In this document: piece by piece, positions 46,485-58,200 of the stretch
Layout: the number at the start of each line of letters is the position of its first letter
How positions within the stretch are numbered: position 1 is the first letter of the stretch
Source of the DNA: Curvularia sp. ZM96
Taxonomy: Eukaryota; Ascomycota; Dothideomycetes; Pleosporales; Pleosporaceae
Assembly (NCBI GenBank): GCA_022457065.1
Contig: JAJGBQ010000006.1
Location: 2,755,715 to 2,819,714, forward strand
Direction of reading: 5' to 3'
DNA length: 64,000 bases
Program-made: the position numbers and the translations under genes
Notes under the pieces: model-generated
What the model was told of the DNA's origin: nothing
Seen by the model: only the letters and a program-made list of their open reading frames with translations
Database searches by the model: none

Positions 46485-48333
46485 ACGTAAAGCACCACCG
46501 AGAGGGCCACCCCACTAAGAGGGCCACTTTTTCTTAGCATTGCGAACTTCATGTACAAACAACAATACCTCAATAATAGAACGCGATACTAATCTAATAG
46601 GAAGGCCAAATTACTCTTACTATTTAGGCCTTTTATACGGGTTAGTTTAAGAGCGTGCGAAAAGCTATAGCAGCCTATAACGTGCGACATTAGTAGATCT
46701 CTTAATAGCTTTAAGGAATTACATCTCGACTTAATACGCAGCTAAATTACTAAAAACTATCTAGAACTAAAGAGTAGATAATTATACGATACATTCTTAA
46801 TCTAAACGCGCGTAGATTCGCCTCTAGACTGTGTAAGGTGTCTAATATAGCTAATAAACTATTAGCTATACGAGGCGCGACATCTATTAGCAAGAACTAG
46901 ATAGAGCGATTTATATCGCGTACGGTAGAGCTTAAGATAGCCTTTAATTAAGTAAAGGACTACTAGAGAGTTCTTTAAGAAGATCTAGAGATTATTAACG
47001 CGTAGTTTTAGCTCGTACGAGAGATAATTAAGAAGTATAGAGTTTATTTAGATAATATCTATAACTTTAATAAAACTAGCTTTTAGATAGGCGTAATTAG
47101 CTTAATAAAGGTAGTTATAGGCGCAGAGCGTCGTACAAGGCCTACTCTTACGTAGCTAGACAATTACGAGTAGGTTATAGTTATTTAGAGTATCTACGCT
47201 ATAGAATACGCTACTCTACTATTTATTATCTATAAGGGACGCGTCTATATCTCTACTTAGTACGAAGAAGCAGGTATACCGTACGATTAGAAGCTCTTAG
47301 TGTTAGAGAATAGCTAGACGAATAATAAGCTTAGTCTAGCGTAGTTAAAGTACTTTAATAATTATATAAAGACGCGTTAGGTAGAGTTATATAGACTACT
47401 TATTCTTAATAGCTATAAAAGCTATCTTAACTAAGAATTTAAGAATTACTATCTCGTACGAAAGATCCTTACCCTCTATATGCCTGCTTATTTATCGCAC
47501 ATACTCTAGCTACTTAACGTTATCTACTTTTCGCCTCTTAAGTAGAAGTACTCTTAACGCGTACAAGACTTAGTACGCTATTACGTCTAGCATATTAACA
47601 AGGAACGCTTCTTACTAGTCTTTTAAGACGCGTTTTTCGACGTATTTACGTCTAATAACTATAAGAAGGCTTTTAAGGTAGTAGGGCTAGTCCCTATTAA
47701 CGCGTAGAGAGTTATTAATCGCCTTAACGTACGCCTTTATACCCTACTACAAGAAGCTTAGCTAGAAATACTCTAGACGTTAAGAATACTAAGTAATTCG
47801 CACGAATTTAGATTATAATTAAAGCTTATAAAAGACTCCTTCGTACGATTACTAACTACTATATAAGAAAGCTTCTTAAAGCCTATTAAAGAAGCTAAGA
47901 AGATACTATATAAGAACGTAATTATAGAGGCCTACGTACAAGAGCTTAAAGAGTAATTAGTAGAGGTAATAAAGCGCCAAGAGCGTAAACGAAAGTGGAT
48001 TTAGATAGGCGGGGTACTAAATATTAGTATAAGAGCATCGTAGATAGCTAAAAGTACTTCTACTAGTCGTACGACATTAAAGAAGGCGCGTAGTAAGAGT
48101 AGTTAAGAAAGAGCTTAGCTAGGTTAATAGCACTATAGAACTTATAGGAGAGTAGGCTATAACTCTCGTACGTGCTAAAAAGATATAAAAGAAGATTCTA
48201 AATCTAGTCTAAGTGAGTCGTACGAGGCCTCTATAGCTAGTGTAGAGTAATTCAAGTTTTCGTACATGAAGTTCGCAATGCTAAGAAAAAGTGGCCCTCT
48301 TGGTGGGGTGGCCCTCTCGGTGGTGCTTTACGT
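46485..48333 (+). mobile_element. Pogo/Fot-type DNA transposon E (1849 bp)
   Basis: TA flanks both ends (46483 and 48334). The terminal repeats begin ACGTAAAGCACCACCGAGAG and match at the two ends over about 70 bp. The transposase is a close relative of D with the same landmarks (DIYNFNKTSF, LLILNSYKSY), more heavily RIP-mutated. The repeat core is AGGGC twice at each end, against GTGC in D. Confidence 0.85.
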
Positions 48334-48492
48334 TATTACTAAAATAAGCTTAAGAGATATAAGCTCTATAGTCTATTATAACTCTTACTACTACTAATAT
48401 AACTATAGAGTAGCGTAATAATAGACTTTATAGTAAAGCTTCTAAAGTTACTAGAACTAAGATGAGCTTAACTTTATAATACTATTCTAGTA
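48334..48492 (+). pseudogene. Gypsy integrase, start of core
   Basis: Reads NKLKRYKLYSLL, then SVIIDFIVKLLK and YNTILV, the segment around the first catalytic Asp of the integrase core (DFI.KLP). It is cut at TA by transposon B and continues at 50340. Confidence 0.65.
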
Positions 48493-50339
48493 ACGTAGTT
48501 CATAAGCGAGCTGATCACCCAAGCGAGCTGATCACACCCCACCAGCGCGTCGACGTTGACACTACAACGCGTTATGTCGCAACAACGCGATCATCAATTA
48601 ACTTATCCTGAATTAGATCTTCAACTTGCTCTTTCTGATGTCCAATCACAACGTGTTCAAAGCTAAAGACGTGCTGCCTCTATCTATAACGTGCCTCAAA
48701 GTACTCTATCTACTCGACGTGCTAGAATACGCCCTCGACGCGACTGCGAAGCAAATTTAAAGCGCCTAAATAAGCTAGAAGAGGAGGCTATAGTTGAGAG
48801 TATTCTTAAAGAGTCTGCGCGAGGATTTGCGCCTACAAAGCCTGACGTTCGAGCTATAGCTAATAAACTATTGCATAAGCGAGGGAGCAACCCTATTAGC
48901 AAGAACTAGGTTGATAACTTTGTTAAGCGAACTCCTAAGCTCCGTACGCGCTAGAGCCGTCCCTATAATTACTAGCGAGCCGCCTGCGAGGACCTAGCGG
49001 CTATCTAGCGCTAGTTTAACTTAGTCTAGAGAATGAAGTAGAAGTGGGGTATTGTAGACGATAATATCTACAACTTTGACAAAACTAGCTTTATAATAGG
49101 CAAGATTTCATTATAGTTAGTTATCATAAGCTTAGAGGGATATAGCAAAAAGAAGCGGGTATAGCTAGGCAACCGTGAGTAGGTTACTATAATCTAAGAC
49201 GTGGGCGCGACGGGTCGCTAGATACCACCCTTCGTTGTCTTTGCGGGCAAGGTGCTTATCAACGTCTAGTTTAAAGACTTACCTACTGACTAGATTCTTG
49301 AAGTTAGTCCTAATGGCTAGACGAATAATTAGCTTAGTCTTGCCTAGTTAGAGTACTTTAATACCCATACAAAGAGGCATACTATAGATAGGTATCGACT
49401 GCTTATTATTGACGGCCATGAGAGCTACTGCTCCGTCGATTTTTAAGATCTTTGCAAGGAGAAGAATATTATTCTTATCTATATGCCTGCGCACTCGTCT
49501 CACCTATTGTAGCCTCTTGACGTCGCCTGCTTCTCGCCATTGAAGCGTAAGTATGGCGACGCTATTTTAGGCTTGGCACGCAACCGCACCCACTATATTA
49601 GTAAGGAGACCTTCCTGCCAGCCTTTAAGACTGCTTTTGAGTAGTCTATTACGAAGGAGAATATCTAAGCTAGCTTTAGAGGCGCTGGTCTAGTCTTACA
49701 CGACCCATAGGCTGTGCTATCTAAGCTTGACGTAGTGGTGCAGACACTATATTAATTACCGTGACGGGTAGCCGCCTAGGAGGCGCAGACACCACGCAAC
49801 GCGCGCGAGGTTGAGGCTCAAATTAGTCTTATTCAAGAGAGCGTGAGAAAACGCTGTGGGTCTTCTGCCAATTCACTCACCGAGCAGATCGCGCAGCTGA
49901 GTAAAGGGGCTTAGCAAATGGCACATAAAATGGTGCTTCTGACAGAGAAAATTACTACTCTTTAAGTGGCTCTAGATGAATTAAACAAGCGTAAGAGCCA
50001 TAAGCGGCGATACGTATGGACAGAAGAGACTCTTACTATAGGCGAAGTTCAAGAAGTATTAGCTGAACAGGCGGGTAGTAGTCGTGGTGATGGTGAGAGT
50101 GCGTCGAAGAGGGTTCGAGGAGAGAGGCGGTGCGGGCGTTGCAAGCAGACTGGACACAACGCTCGTACCTGCGCAGTTGAGATAGATAGTGTAAGTGATA
50201 GTAGCGATTCTGATAATTAATTTAGTATATTGTAATACTTTATCGACTATGATAAAAGACTGTGATAACGTCTTGACTTTAACGCGCTGGTGGGGTGTGA
50301 TCAGCTCGCTTGGGTGATTAGCTCGCTTATGAACTACGT
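48493..50339 (+). mobile_element. Pogo/Fot-type DNA transposon B (1847 bp)
   Basis: TA flanks both ends. The terminal repeats begin ACGTAGTTCATAAGCGAGC. The transposase is collinear with element A without indels: HTH IYNVPQSTLSTRRARIRPRR, GFAPTKPDVRAIANKLLHKR, DDE boxes YNFDKTSF (third residue altered), LLIIDGHESY, PLDVACFSPLKRKYG, and an intact C-x2-C-x4-H-x4-C knuckle CGRCKQTGHNARTC within the open tail 49966-50220. Many CAG/TGG codons are TAG. Repeat core CTGAT occurs twice at each end (one copy is CTAAT, a RIP-type change). It sits inside the Gypsy integrase core. Confidence 0.9.
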
Positions 50340-50719
50340 TAATTATATACTAATTAACTAAAGAAGTAAAGTTCGTGTCTATAGAAAAGATTATTATAGT
50401 AGAAGAATGCGCGTATAAAGTTACTAAGGTACTAGTATTAGAGTATAGAATACTAAAGAAATTTATTATAAATAGAGATAAACTATTTATATTAAAGTAT
50501 TAGTTAACGTTCTTAGTAAAAATAGAAGTTAAAAAGAAGCTATTAACTAGCTTCTACTTAGAAACTAATAAATAAATAGAATAAATAAACTAGACGCTAG
50601 AATAATACTTATAAATATACGCTAATAAGCTATAAGATAACTAAGTTAAACTCTTACTAATAGTATAATTAGCCTATAATAGTTTAAAATTAGTAACTAT
50701 AAAATACTTACTATACTAC
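50340..50719 (+). pseudogene. Gypsy integrase, rest of core
   Basis: Reads TKEVKFVSIEKIIIVEE, VLVLEYRILKKFIINRDKLF (containing the second catalytic Asp of the family, degraded here in context), LLTSFYLETNK and VKLLLIV.LAYNS. It is cut at 50720 by the LTR of element H. Confidence 0.7.
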
Positions 50720-50917
50720 TGTTAGGAACTAGCCTAATCTAGGCTAATCTAACCCTGTCTAGGCTTACCTTACCTATCTTAGTTAGCTATAGACTATATA
50801 TGTCTATTAATTACTAGAGTAGCTTACTAGTAATTCGTCTCGTATAAATATAACTAATTACTTACCTATTCGTCTAATATCTTTCGTGCTATATCTTATC
50901 TAGTTAATAGTCTAACA
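50720..50917 (+). repeat. Element H 5' LTR (198 bp)
   Basis: Starts TGTTAGGAAC and ends AGTCTAACA. A gag follows directly. It repeats CTAATCTAGGCTAA internally. No matching 3' LTR is in the window. Confidence 0.6.
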
Positions 50918-52963
50918 TTCGAATCACTCTACTCTTAGTATACCTATAGGAAATTAGACAAAGCTATAAGCGCCTTAAGCAACCGCTCTACTCGAAGTCG
51001 ATAGAGAGTTATTAGGGATAACGAGATAGAAGACTCCTAACTATAGCTAATACTATCCCGTAATTTAACCTACGCCCTTACTAGTAAGCTAACTAAATTA
51101 ATAGCTCTAGAGGTAGAGCAAGCTAATAAGGGCTAGACTAGCCTAATCTAGGCTAACTTAGTCTATCGTAAGAGACGTCTGTCTAATACGACTTAGTAAC
51201 TATAAGAGTTACGCGAGTAGAGGCGACGGGCGCTTAAAGAGTAAGAACTACGCTATCTCTAAGAGATTAAACGCCATTTTAATTAAGAGAATACATTAGC
51301 ACTATCTAAGAACGTATAAGGCCTATTCTAAGTAGGTAAGATCTAATAAGAGCTAAACGTAGGCGCACTATAGCTAGAAAAGCTAACATAATTTACTAAC
51401 CGTGACCGTACTAAGTATAACTATTAAACGCGCGAATATAAGGTAACTTTTTATAGTAGTCCTAAGATATTCTAAATAGAGACTCTTAAGATTAATTTTA
51501 GTCTAAGATATATTACTAACCTACTAAGATCTATATAGAACGCCTATACGAACAACTAACGCCATAAGAATAGTACCTAGCAACTATCCTAGAAGAACTT
51601 AAAGATAGTTATAGTAGACTCTCTTAGGCCACCTAAATAGCGGCGACTTATAGCCTATAAGGTACTAAAGCAGGTTAAACAAGACTAGTCTTAGGACCCT
51701 AACAATCTCTTAGCTAAACTTAACACACTTTAGACTAAATTAGGTAATTCCTACCTAGAAGAGTAGAGAATAATAGATTTTATAGAAGCCCTAACGACAA
51801 CAATCTAAAAAGAGCTCTTACTACTTAACTAAGCGTAGAGAAACACGCTCTTAGACGTAAATAGCAGAGCAAGACTTATCTAGAATAGAACGCGTAGAGA
51901 TAAACCTAATAAAACAAAACCTAACAAGAATAGGCTAAATCGCTATTACTTACTACCTAAAAACTAGTAGGGACCTAAAAAGATCTAGAAAAGACTAAGG
52001 TAGAAGACCGCGGAGTATAGAGATAGTAGAAAGTCTAGTAAAGTTTAAGGCTACGACGTAAAGAGAAACTTATTATATTATAAGTATAGTAAACCTAGAC
52101 ATCTTATAAGAGAGTATAAGAACGAGAAAGTAAGCAATTCTAGCCTATCTAAACTTAAGACGGGGAAAGATAGAGGGCGGAAAACCTAATTAGCCTCCTC
52201 TCCGCCTATATCGCACGGCTAGAACGTAAAGAAGACTTAGTAATACTAAGAAGGCGCTATACTCTAAGCTAAGCCTACTATTAATAGTAAAGATATAAAT
52301 TAGATAAGATCTATTAATAGCACTAGTAGATAGAGAATTATAGTTAAATCTTCTTTCTATAGATAAGATAAAGAAACACGAACTTCGCGTAGTACCTCTA
52401 CTAAAGGTAATAGTAGAAGCCCTAAGTAGGATAGAATTTAAGCTCTATAGAACTATAGAGGTAGCTATAAGAATAACTAACTCGCGAGGTTATATAAAGA
52501 AGTAGATTATACTCTTTATTATTATAGAGATTAAGTACTACTAAGTTTATCTTAGATTACCTTAGATTAACGCATATTTACTTAAAATAAGCTATTATAG
52601 TAGGCGATTGCTTTTTAGAGGCGAGAAAAGCCTAGCTAGAGCGATATACGAGAAAGTAGCGTTAGAAGACGCTAAAGAATTTAAGAAGACGCTTTAAACG
52701 CTAATAATAGACGTGTATGCGCTACTAGTATCCACTATAATAGACTAGAATCTAGGTAATAATAACAAGAATTAGGAAGGGCTTAAGAAGCCTAAGAATG
52801 CCTAAACTAGCTCTAATTAAGCTAAAGTACCTTAGTTACTACTATAGTATATAGACTTTACTAAACTAGAGTTAGAAGAGGACTTAAGAGGCCTTACAGA
52901 ACATAGCCCGTAGGATTTAGCTATAACTTTATAAGAAGGCGCTATACTACCCTACTAGCCGTT
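50918..52963 (+). pseudogene. Gypsy element H: gag, protease and start of RT
   Basis: Gag is readable in pieces and ends in a zinc knuckle whose Cys have become Tyr (YYKYSKPRHLIREYKN, about 52070-52120), as expected for TGC/TGT to TAC/TAT by RIP. The aspartic protease follows near 52300: INALVDSGAELNLLSIDKI, with the DSG triad intact. The linker to RT reads DFTKLELEEDLRGLTEHSP, and the RT entry is interrupted at 52964 by a solo LTR. Everything is strewn with TAG/TAA. Confidence 0.7.
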
Positions 52964-53433
52964 TGTTACGAGCAAGCGAAACTGCTTACGCTGGCAGGGT
53001 TGTAATCAGTTTTAAGGAATGCGGCACAGCAAGCTACCGGGCTCCACGATCCTTCTTAACCACGCCGCACGTCACGTGATTGATTATTAACGATCACATA
53101 GCCGAGGAACTAATTAGAAGGCGATCGTCTACAATTACCCTATTAATTATACACAATCAAGCCTTAGGCTAATTACACGCAACCTAGCGTACTAATCGTA
53201 CACGATTACTATATTAATCGTACACGATTACAACTCTTATTTAGTATATAGTAGTAGATATTAAACCTTTATAGCTTAATATATTTAACTTAAGTTACGA
53301 GTATAAGTATAATATAAGAGTTACTTATAGAGACACTGTTTATATCACCCTGTTGCTTTATCCGCGAAAACTAACCTTAGAGTCTTAATACTAGAAGTCT
53401 TATATTACTTCCACTCAAGATCCACTCTTAACA
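52964..53433 (+). mobile_element. Solo LTR with CCGTT target duplication
   Basis: 470 bp starting TGTTACGAGC and ending CTCTTAACA. CCGTT is repeated at 52959-52963 and 53434-53438. Removing the LTR and one CCGTT restores a continuous RT frame of element H. Much of the 5' half is not RIP-mutated, so it may be younger than its host. Two copies of TAATCGTACACGATTAC lie near 53190-53230. Confidence 0.85.
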
Positions 53434-53788
53434 CCGTTATACAGCTTTTTAAAGGCCAAGCTAGCACTACTTTAAAAGTACTTAGAAGAGTATCTTATAA
53501 GAGAGTAGATTAGGTATTTAAAGTCGCTAGTAGACGCGCTAATACTCTTTACTAAGAAGAAAGATAGCAGTATAAGATTATATATAGACTATTAAGGTCT
53601 AAACGCTATAACTATTAAAAACTATTACCTTCTACTCTTAATTATAGAGTCCTTAGATAGATTAGCGCAAGCGAAATTCTATACTAAGCTAGACGTCTAG
53701 GAAGCTTATTATAAAGTAAGAATTAAGAAAGAAGATAAATAGAAAACCGCCTTCTATATAAGATATAGCTATTTTAAGTAAACAATCA
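53434..53788 (+). pseudogene. Element H reverse transcriptase fragment
   Basis: Reads LFTKKKDSSIRLYIDY, LNAITIKNYYLLLLIIESLD, FYTKLDV.EAYYKVRIKKED and TAFYIRYSYF, the fingers and palm start of a Gypsy RT. It stops abruptly at about 53788, before the YxDD box, where non-repeat sequence begins. Confidence 0.75.
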
Positions 53789-54590
53789 GACGGCAAGCCT
53801 ACATTAGGAAATTGATGCACCCTATTTAGGTAATCCAGACCCTGTGTACGGCTTTTGCACTACGCTTAAATAGGAAACTAGCCTCTAACGTTTATTATAA
53901 AAGGTCTTTATCTAACGTTATTTTCTATCCCCTTCTTCGCCCGATACTCTCTACTCTTATCTATTTAGTCCGCAATCCCTCGTCTACGCCTAGTCGCCGC
54001 CCCCTCTCCTCACGGCCAAACTATCCTTTAAGCGGCAATTTTCTCATACCTAGTTGCCCGCTTAGAAGGATTAGGCTACCTTGCTCTAGTACTCTTTTTT
54101 CTCTCCACTGCCTCACGCATAACTTGACTAAGGTAGTCTGCATGAGCTTCCATGCCGTAAACTCAACTCTAGTTACTCTACCTACTACACCTTGCACCTT
54201 TGGTGGAGCACACTCTCTAATCTACCTCCTTAGGACGCGTTATGCCCGAGCGGGCTCTCTTCTTACTAGATACGATTTTTTACTCGCATAAGACTCTAGC
54301 CTTGCGTTTAGGGTTCTATAATACTTCGCCACGCATAGCACGTCTGTAGTGTCTGTAGCGTTACAGTGTTGCATTATAATAAGCAAGAGGAAGAGGTTAG
54401 GAGACAACTAGCTAGTGGCTTAGTATTGCCCTTGACGTAGCAAGTAAGAGATAAATAGAACCGTGCCCGCATTCTACTCTAGCTAGAAGGACATGTTTTC
54501 TAGTTAATAGCGCTCATGTCTTAGCTCTAGCCACCTAATATTACCTCCTTCAACTTTCGGTCCTTCTGCACAACACGTTAGCCTAACCAA
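53789..54590. other. Non-RIPped region between transposons and helicase
   Basis: Composition returns to normal with pyrimidine-rich tracts. No gene, repeat or RNA is recognised. Confidence 0.4.
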
Positions 54591-55075
54591 TATGAGGTGG
54601 CGATTTAGGCCTGAATCGTAACGAAATAGGCTTAGCGTTAGGGTTGTATACCGCATTAAGCGATCTGATCACCCCCGAATCGCGAAATTTGACACCCCCG
54701 AATCGCGCTTGAATAGGCTTAGCGTTAGGGCTCACTTAACCCCAAGTGCATTTGGATATGGGCCCCAGAGGATGTCATAGTATATGCAGTGACTAAGAGA
54801 GTCTTTTTTAGTTTCTCTGATAGTAGTGCGAAACTCGCAGCTTCGTATAAACAAGTATACAGGGTAGTTGCTGCACATAGGGTTAGGGCTAGGGTTAGGG
54901 CTTAACCCCAAGCTAACCCCAAGTTTAGGGCTACGTCGTGGCAGCATATAGAGTTACCAAGAAAGACTTTTCTAGTCTTCTTAATAGTAGCTAGTATCGC
55001 GCAGCTACTATACAGAGTCGCTGTGAGATTTAGATAAGAGCTTGGCCCCAGCAACAGCGTTGCTGGGAGAACCGG
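54591..55075. repeat. Degenerate telomere-like and tandem repeats upstream of the helicase
   Basis: TTAGCGTTAGGG occurs at about 54640 and 54720, CACCCCCGAATCGCG twice near 54675-54710, and AGGGTTAGGGCTAGGGTTAG near 54880-54900. Two diverged ~165 bp units (from TAACCCCAAG at 54738 and 54903) share an AAGAYTTTTY.TAGT core. This looks like an old subtelomeric repeat block. Confidence 0.6.
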
Positions 55076-55244
55076 GGTAACGTCTGACAACTGGTTGTAT
55101 CAGCATAACAACAAACACGCAAATTAGCACTAATGTACTCGCACTACTCTCTTAATAATACTCATTCTAAGTGTTGAGTTTGTTTGCATATAACTACGTG
55201 AATTTTTTATCTACTAAGACTTGGACTATAAATATAAGCGTCTT

Positions 55245-58200
55245 ATGGAGCTACCCATCTGGCATAGTCGCGTGCCCGCATCACAGGCCGCAGAGAGTAG
55301 CAACGGCAGCCCGCGCACGCGCAGCACGACGGTCGTCTCGGTAGACAACTGCGACGATATTTTCTGCTTTCTGGCTGACTTTGGTGTGCTAGTTTGCAAG
55401 CAGCACTGCAGCGGCGTGGTAAATCTAGACAGACATCTGTTAGAGCAGCACAAAACACCCGTGAACGTGCGAGAAGAGATTATACAGCACTTTGCGCACT
55501 ATGAGAGAAAAGATCCAAAGAACATTGATCTTCCCGAGCAGCCGGCTGAGCCAGTTGAAGAGCTAGGGACGCCGCTGGATGGATTTAGCTGCAAGAGCTG
55601 CGAATTTCTCACTATCAACATTAATATCTTGCGCATGCATCTGAAAAAATCACCAGCAAGCATGGAAGGGAGAGAAAAGTGCGCTCTTTGATTCTGTCAA
55701 AGTTCAGACGTTTTTCAGAAGTGGTGGGCTGCAGAAATATTTTTTGGTTGATTTGGGTGTTGGGGAAAATGGAGAAAAATTAGATCAAAATCAGGTTGTT
55801 CAACAACAACTCAACGCATGGCAGAAGGTGCGAAAAGAGCTAGAAGAGGACATGCAAGTTATGGCAGAGACTGCAAAGATTGATAAAACAGGCTGGTTTA
55901 AGAGGACTGGGTGGTTGACGTTTCTGGAGGGCCGAAATCTCGCTCATCTAGGCTATCAAGCCCGCTTGCCCGACCGCAACGAAGCAAAGCTGCAGCAGGC
56001 TGCAAAGTTGACAGAAGAATTGATTGAGAGATCTGTTCGTGGCTTGGCAACACTGCCGCAGGAGACGCGGCGCTGGCTTCGCAGTGCGCAGCAGACTGTT
56101 GTTGATCAGCGGCCGCTGGCCCGACTGCAGAACCCCGAGAGTCAGGCAGTGTACGCTAGCTATATAGTCCGATTTGTCTGCTTTTATCTTCGCATTGTTG
56201 CCGATGAAGAGAGTCGGATCGATCAATATCTGGCACAGAGTGATGGAGCTGTTGAGGTAGACAGTGCAAGCGATGGGGGTACTAGCATGGAGAGCGAGTA
56301 CAACGACAGCGACATGGAGGGCACGGTTGACAGCAACAATGACGTGGTAGTAGTGCAGAGACAGCCGCGCAGAGCTGTGCCCGCTGACAAGATGAAGGAT
56401 GCCCGTGAGCTGTTCAAGTGGAAGGATGATCAGAAGGCGCTGGCTATACAGCTGTGGCTTTCGCTAGGCGACAGCAACACAGCTGCGCAGATGGAGGCGC
56501 TGCTCGACTCGCTGGCTTCGTTTCTTCTCACAGGCTATGGCACAGATGAGTTTTCGAGTGGGTTGGTGCAGTATCTGGCTGTGCTAGGCATAGACACACG
56601 GACAAACCGCTTGCGCACGGCAAAGAATTTCTCGTACATGCTCGCTGGGGTTATCTACTGCGTTCGTGTACTAGCAGTCGAAAAGATATTGCCCACAGCT
56701 GAGCGCGAGGATCAGACTGAAGAGGACCGGGAGCAGTTCTTAGATGTGCGCAAGAAGTATCTGGCAGACGGCTCATTCAGCCCGATGAGTGCTATGATCA
56801 GTCTACTTGCGTATGGCAAGCATGCAGCGCTGAATGAAGGCAATGCTGGCAACGCGTACTGGTCGCCCGACAAGAAGATCTTTTATCTTAGCGGCCGGCC
56901 GATTGTGATTGAGCGTTTCCGCATCATGGCTCAGAGCATGGAAGCTGAGCTAGAAGACAAGTTTTGGCAGCTGTGCTGGGTGGATAATACTGCTGAACGG
57001 TTTTTCATTGATCTTGCAAAGATTCAAGACGACATTACATTCACAACCCGGGGCAAGTCGTTTGTCACGACTCCCGGCAACCGTCTGTTAGATGGGCTGG
57101 CGTGGATGCTAACAAGAGCACGGAGCACAGTGGGCGGTATGCGACTGCAGACTTCTGACGGCCGGTGGAAAAGCAAAAAGGTGCGGGCGTATCTGCGGCA
57201 GATGGACCGCTTCTTGGAGCTGATGCTAGGCTGTGTACACATTGTGTCTGGACAGCCGGCGCGAGGTTCTGAGATTGTGACGATGCGGCACCGCAACGGG
57301 CTGCTGCAGGACCGCAACGTCTTTGTCATGGATGGTGCTGTGATGACTGTTGTGCGCTATCACAAGTCACAATCTCAATGGGACAAGCCGAAGGTAGTGC
57401 CGCGCTTTTTGCCGCCGCGGCTAGGGCAGATTATGGCGCTGTACTTGAGCTACTTGCAGCCGTTCCGAGAATTTCTGCTGGTGAGCGTGCTGGGAGGTGG
57501 CTTAGACGACTACGTGTGGAGTAATGAGCAGGGGGCATGGAATACGGATCGACTGACGAGGGTGCTAAGACGCGAGACAGGCAAACGGCTGGGTGTAGAG
57601 CTGCACACGCTAGACTACCGTCATACGGCTGTGGGGATTGGGCGAGTCATGGTAGGGGAGTCGTTTGGCAAGGGGTATCAGGACGAGATTGGCGAGATTG
57701 ATGAAGCCGAGGTGGATGAAGACGAGGAAGACTTGATTGAGCTGCAGAACGCACGATCGACGGTCATGGGCGTGGGCAACTACAGCGTCTCGATTGACAT
57801 TGTCAAGCATCTCAGCACGCGGTCGATTGACGCGTTCCGGGCGCTGAGTACTGCTTGGCACCGCTTTTTAGGCGTAGATGGACAGGCTGAAGCAGCCGAG
57901 GAGGGCAGGAGAAGGCGGAAAAGGCGGATGCGAGAGAGTATCTCAGGGTTGCCGATACTCCCGAAAGAGAAGGCCGTTCAGGTGGAAGACGCGCGAGCTG
58001 CCGCTGTACAGAGGGCACTGCAGCAGGTGCTGGGGAAGCAGGATGTTGGGTTCCGTTCAATGGAACAGGAGCAGGCTTTGTACGCCGTGTTGGATAAGCA
58101 GACGCCGCTGGTGGTAGTGCTTCTAACAGGAGGGGGCAAGAGCTTGCTGTTCACGCTGCCGGCATGCATTGAGGAGAACGGGGTGACAGTCGTGGTGGTG

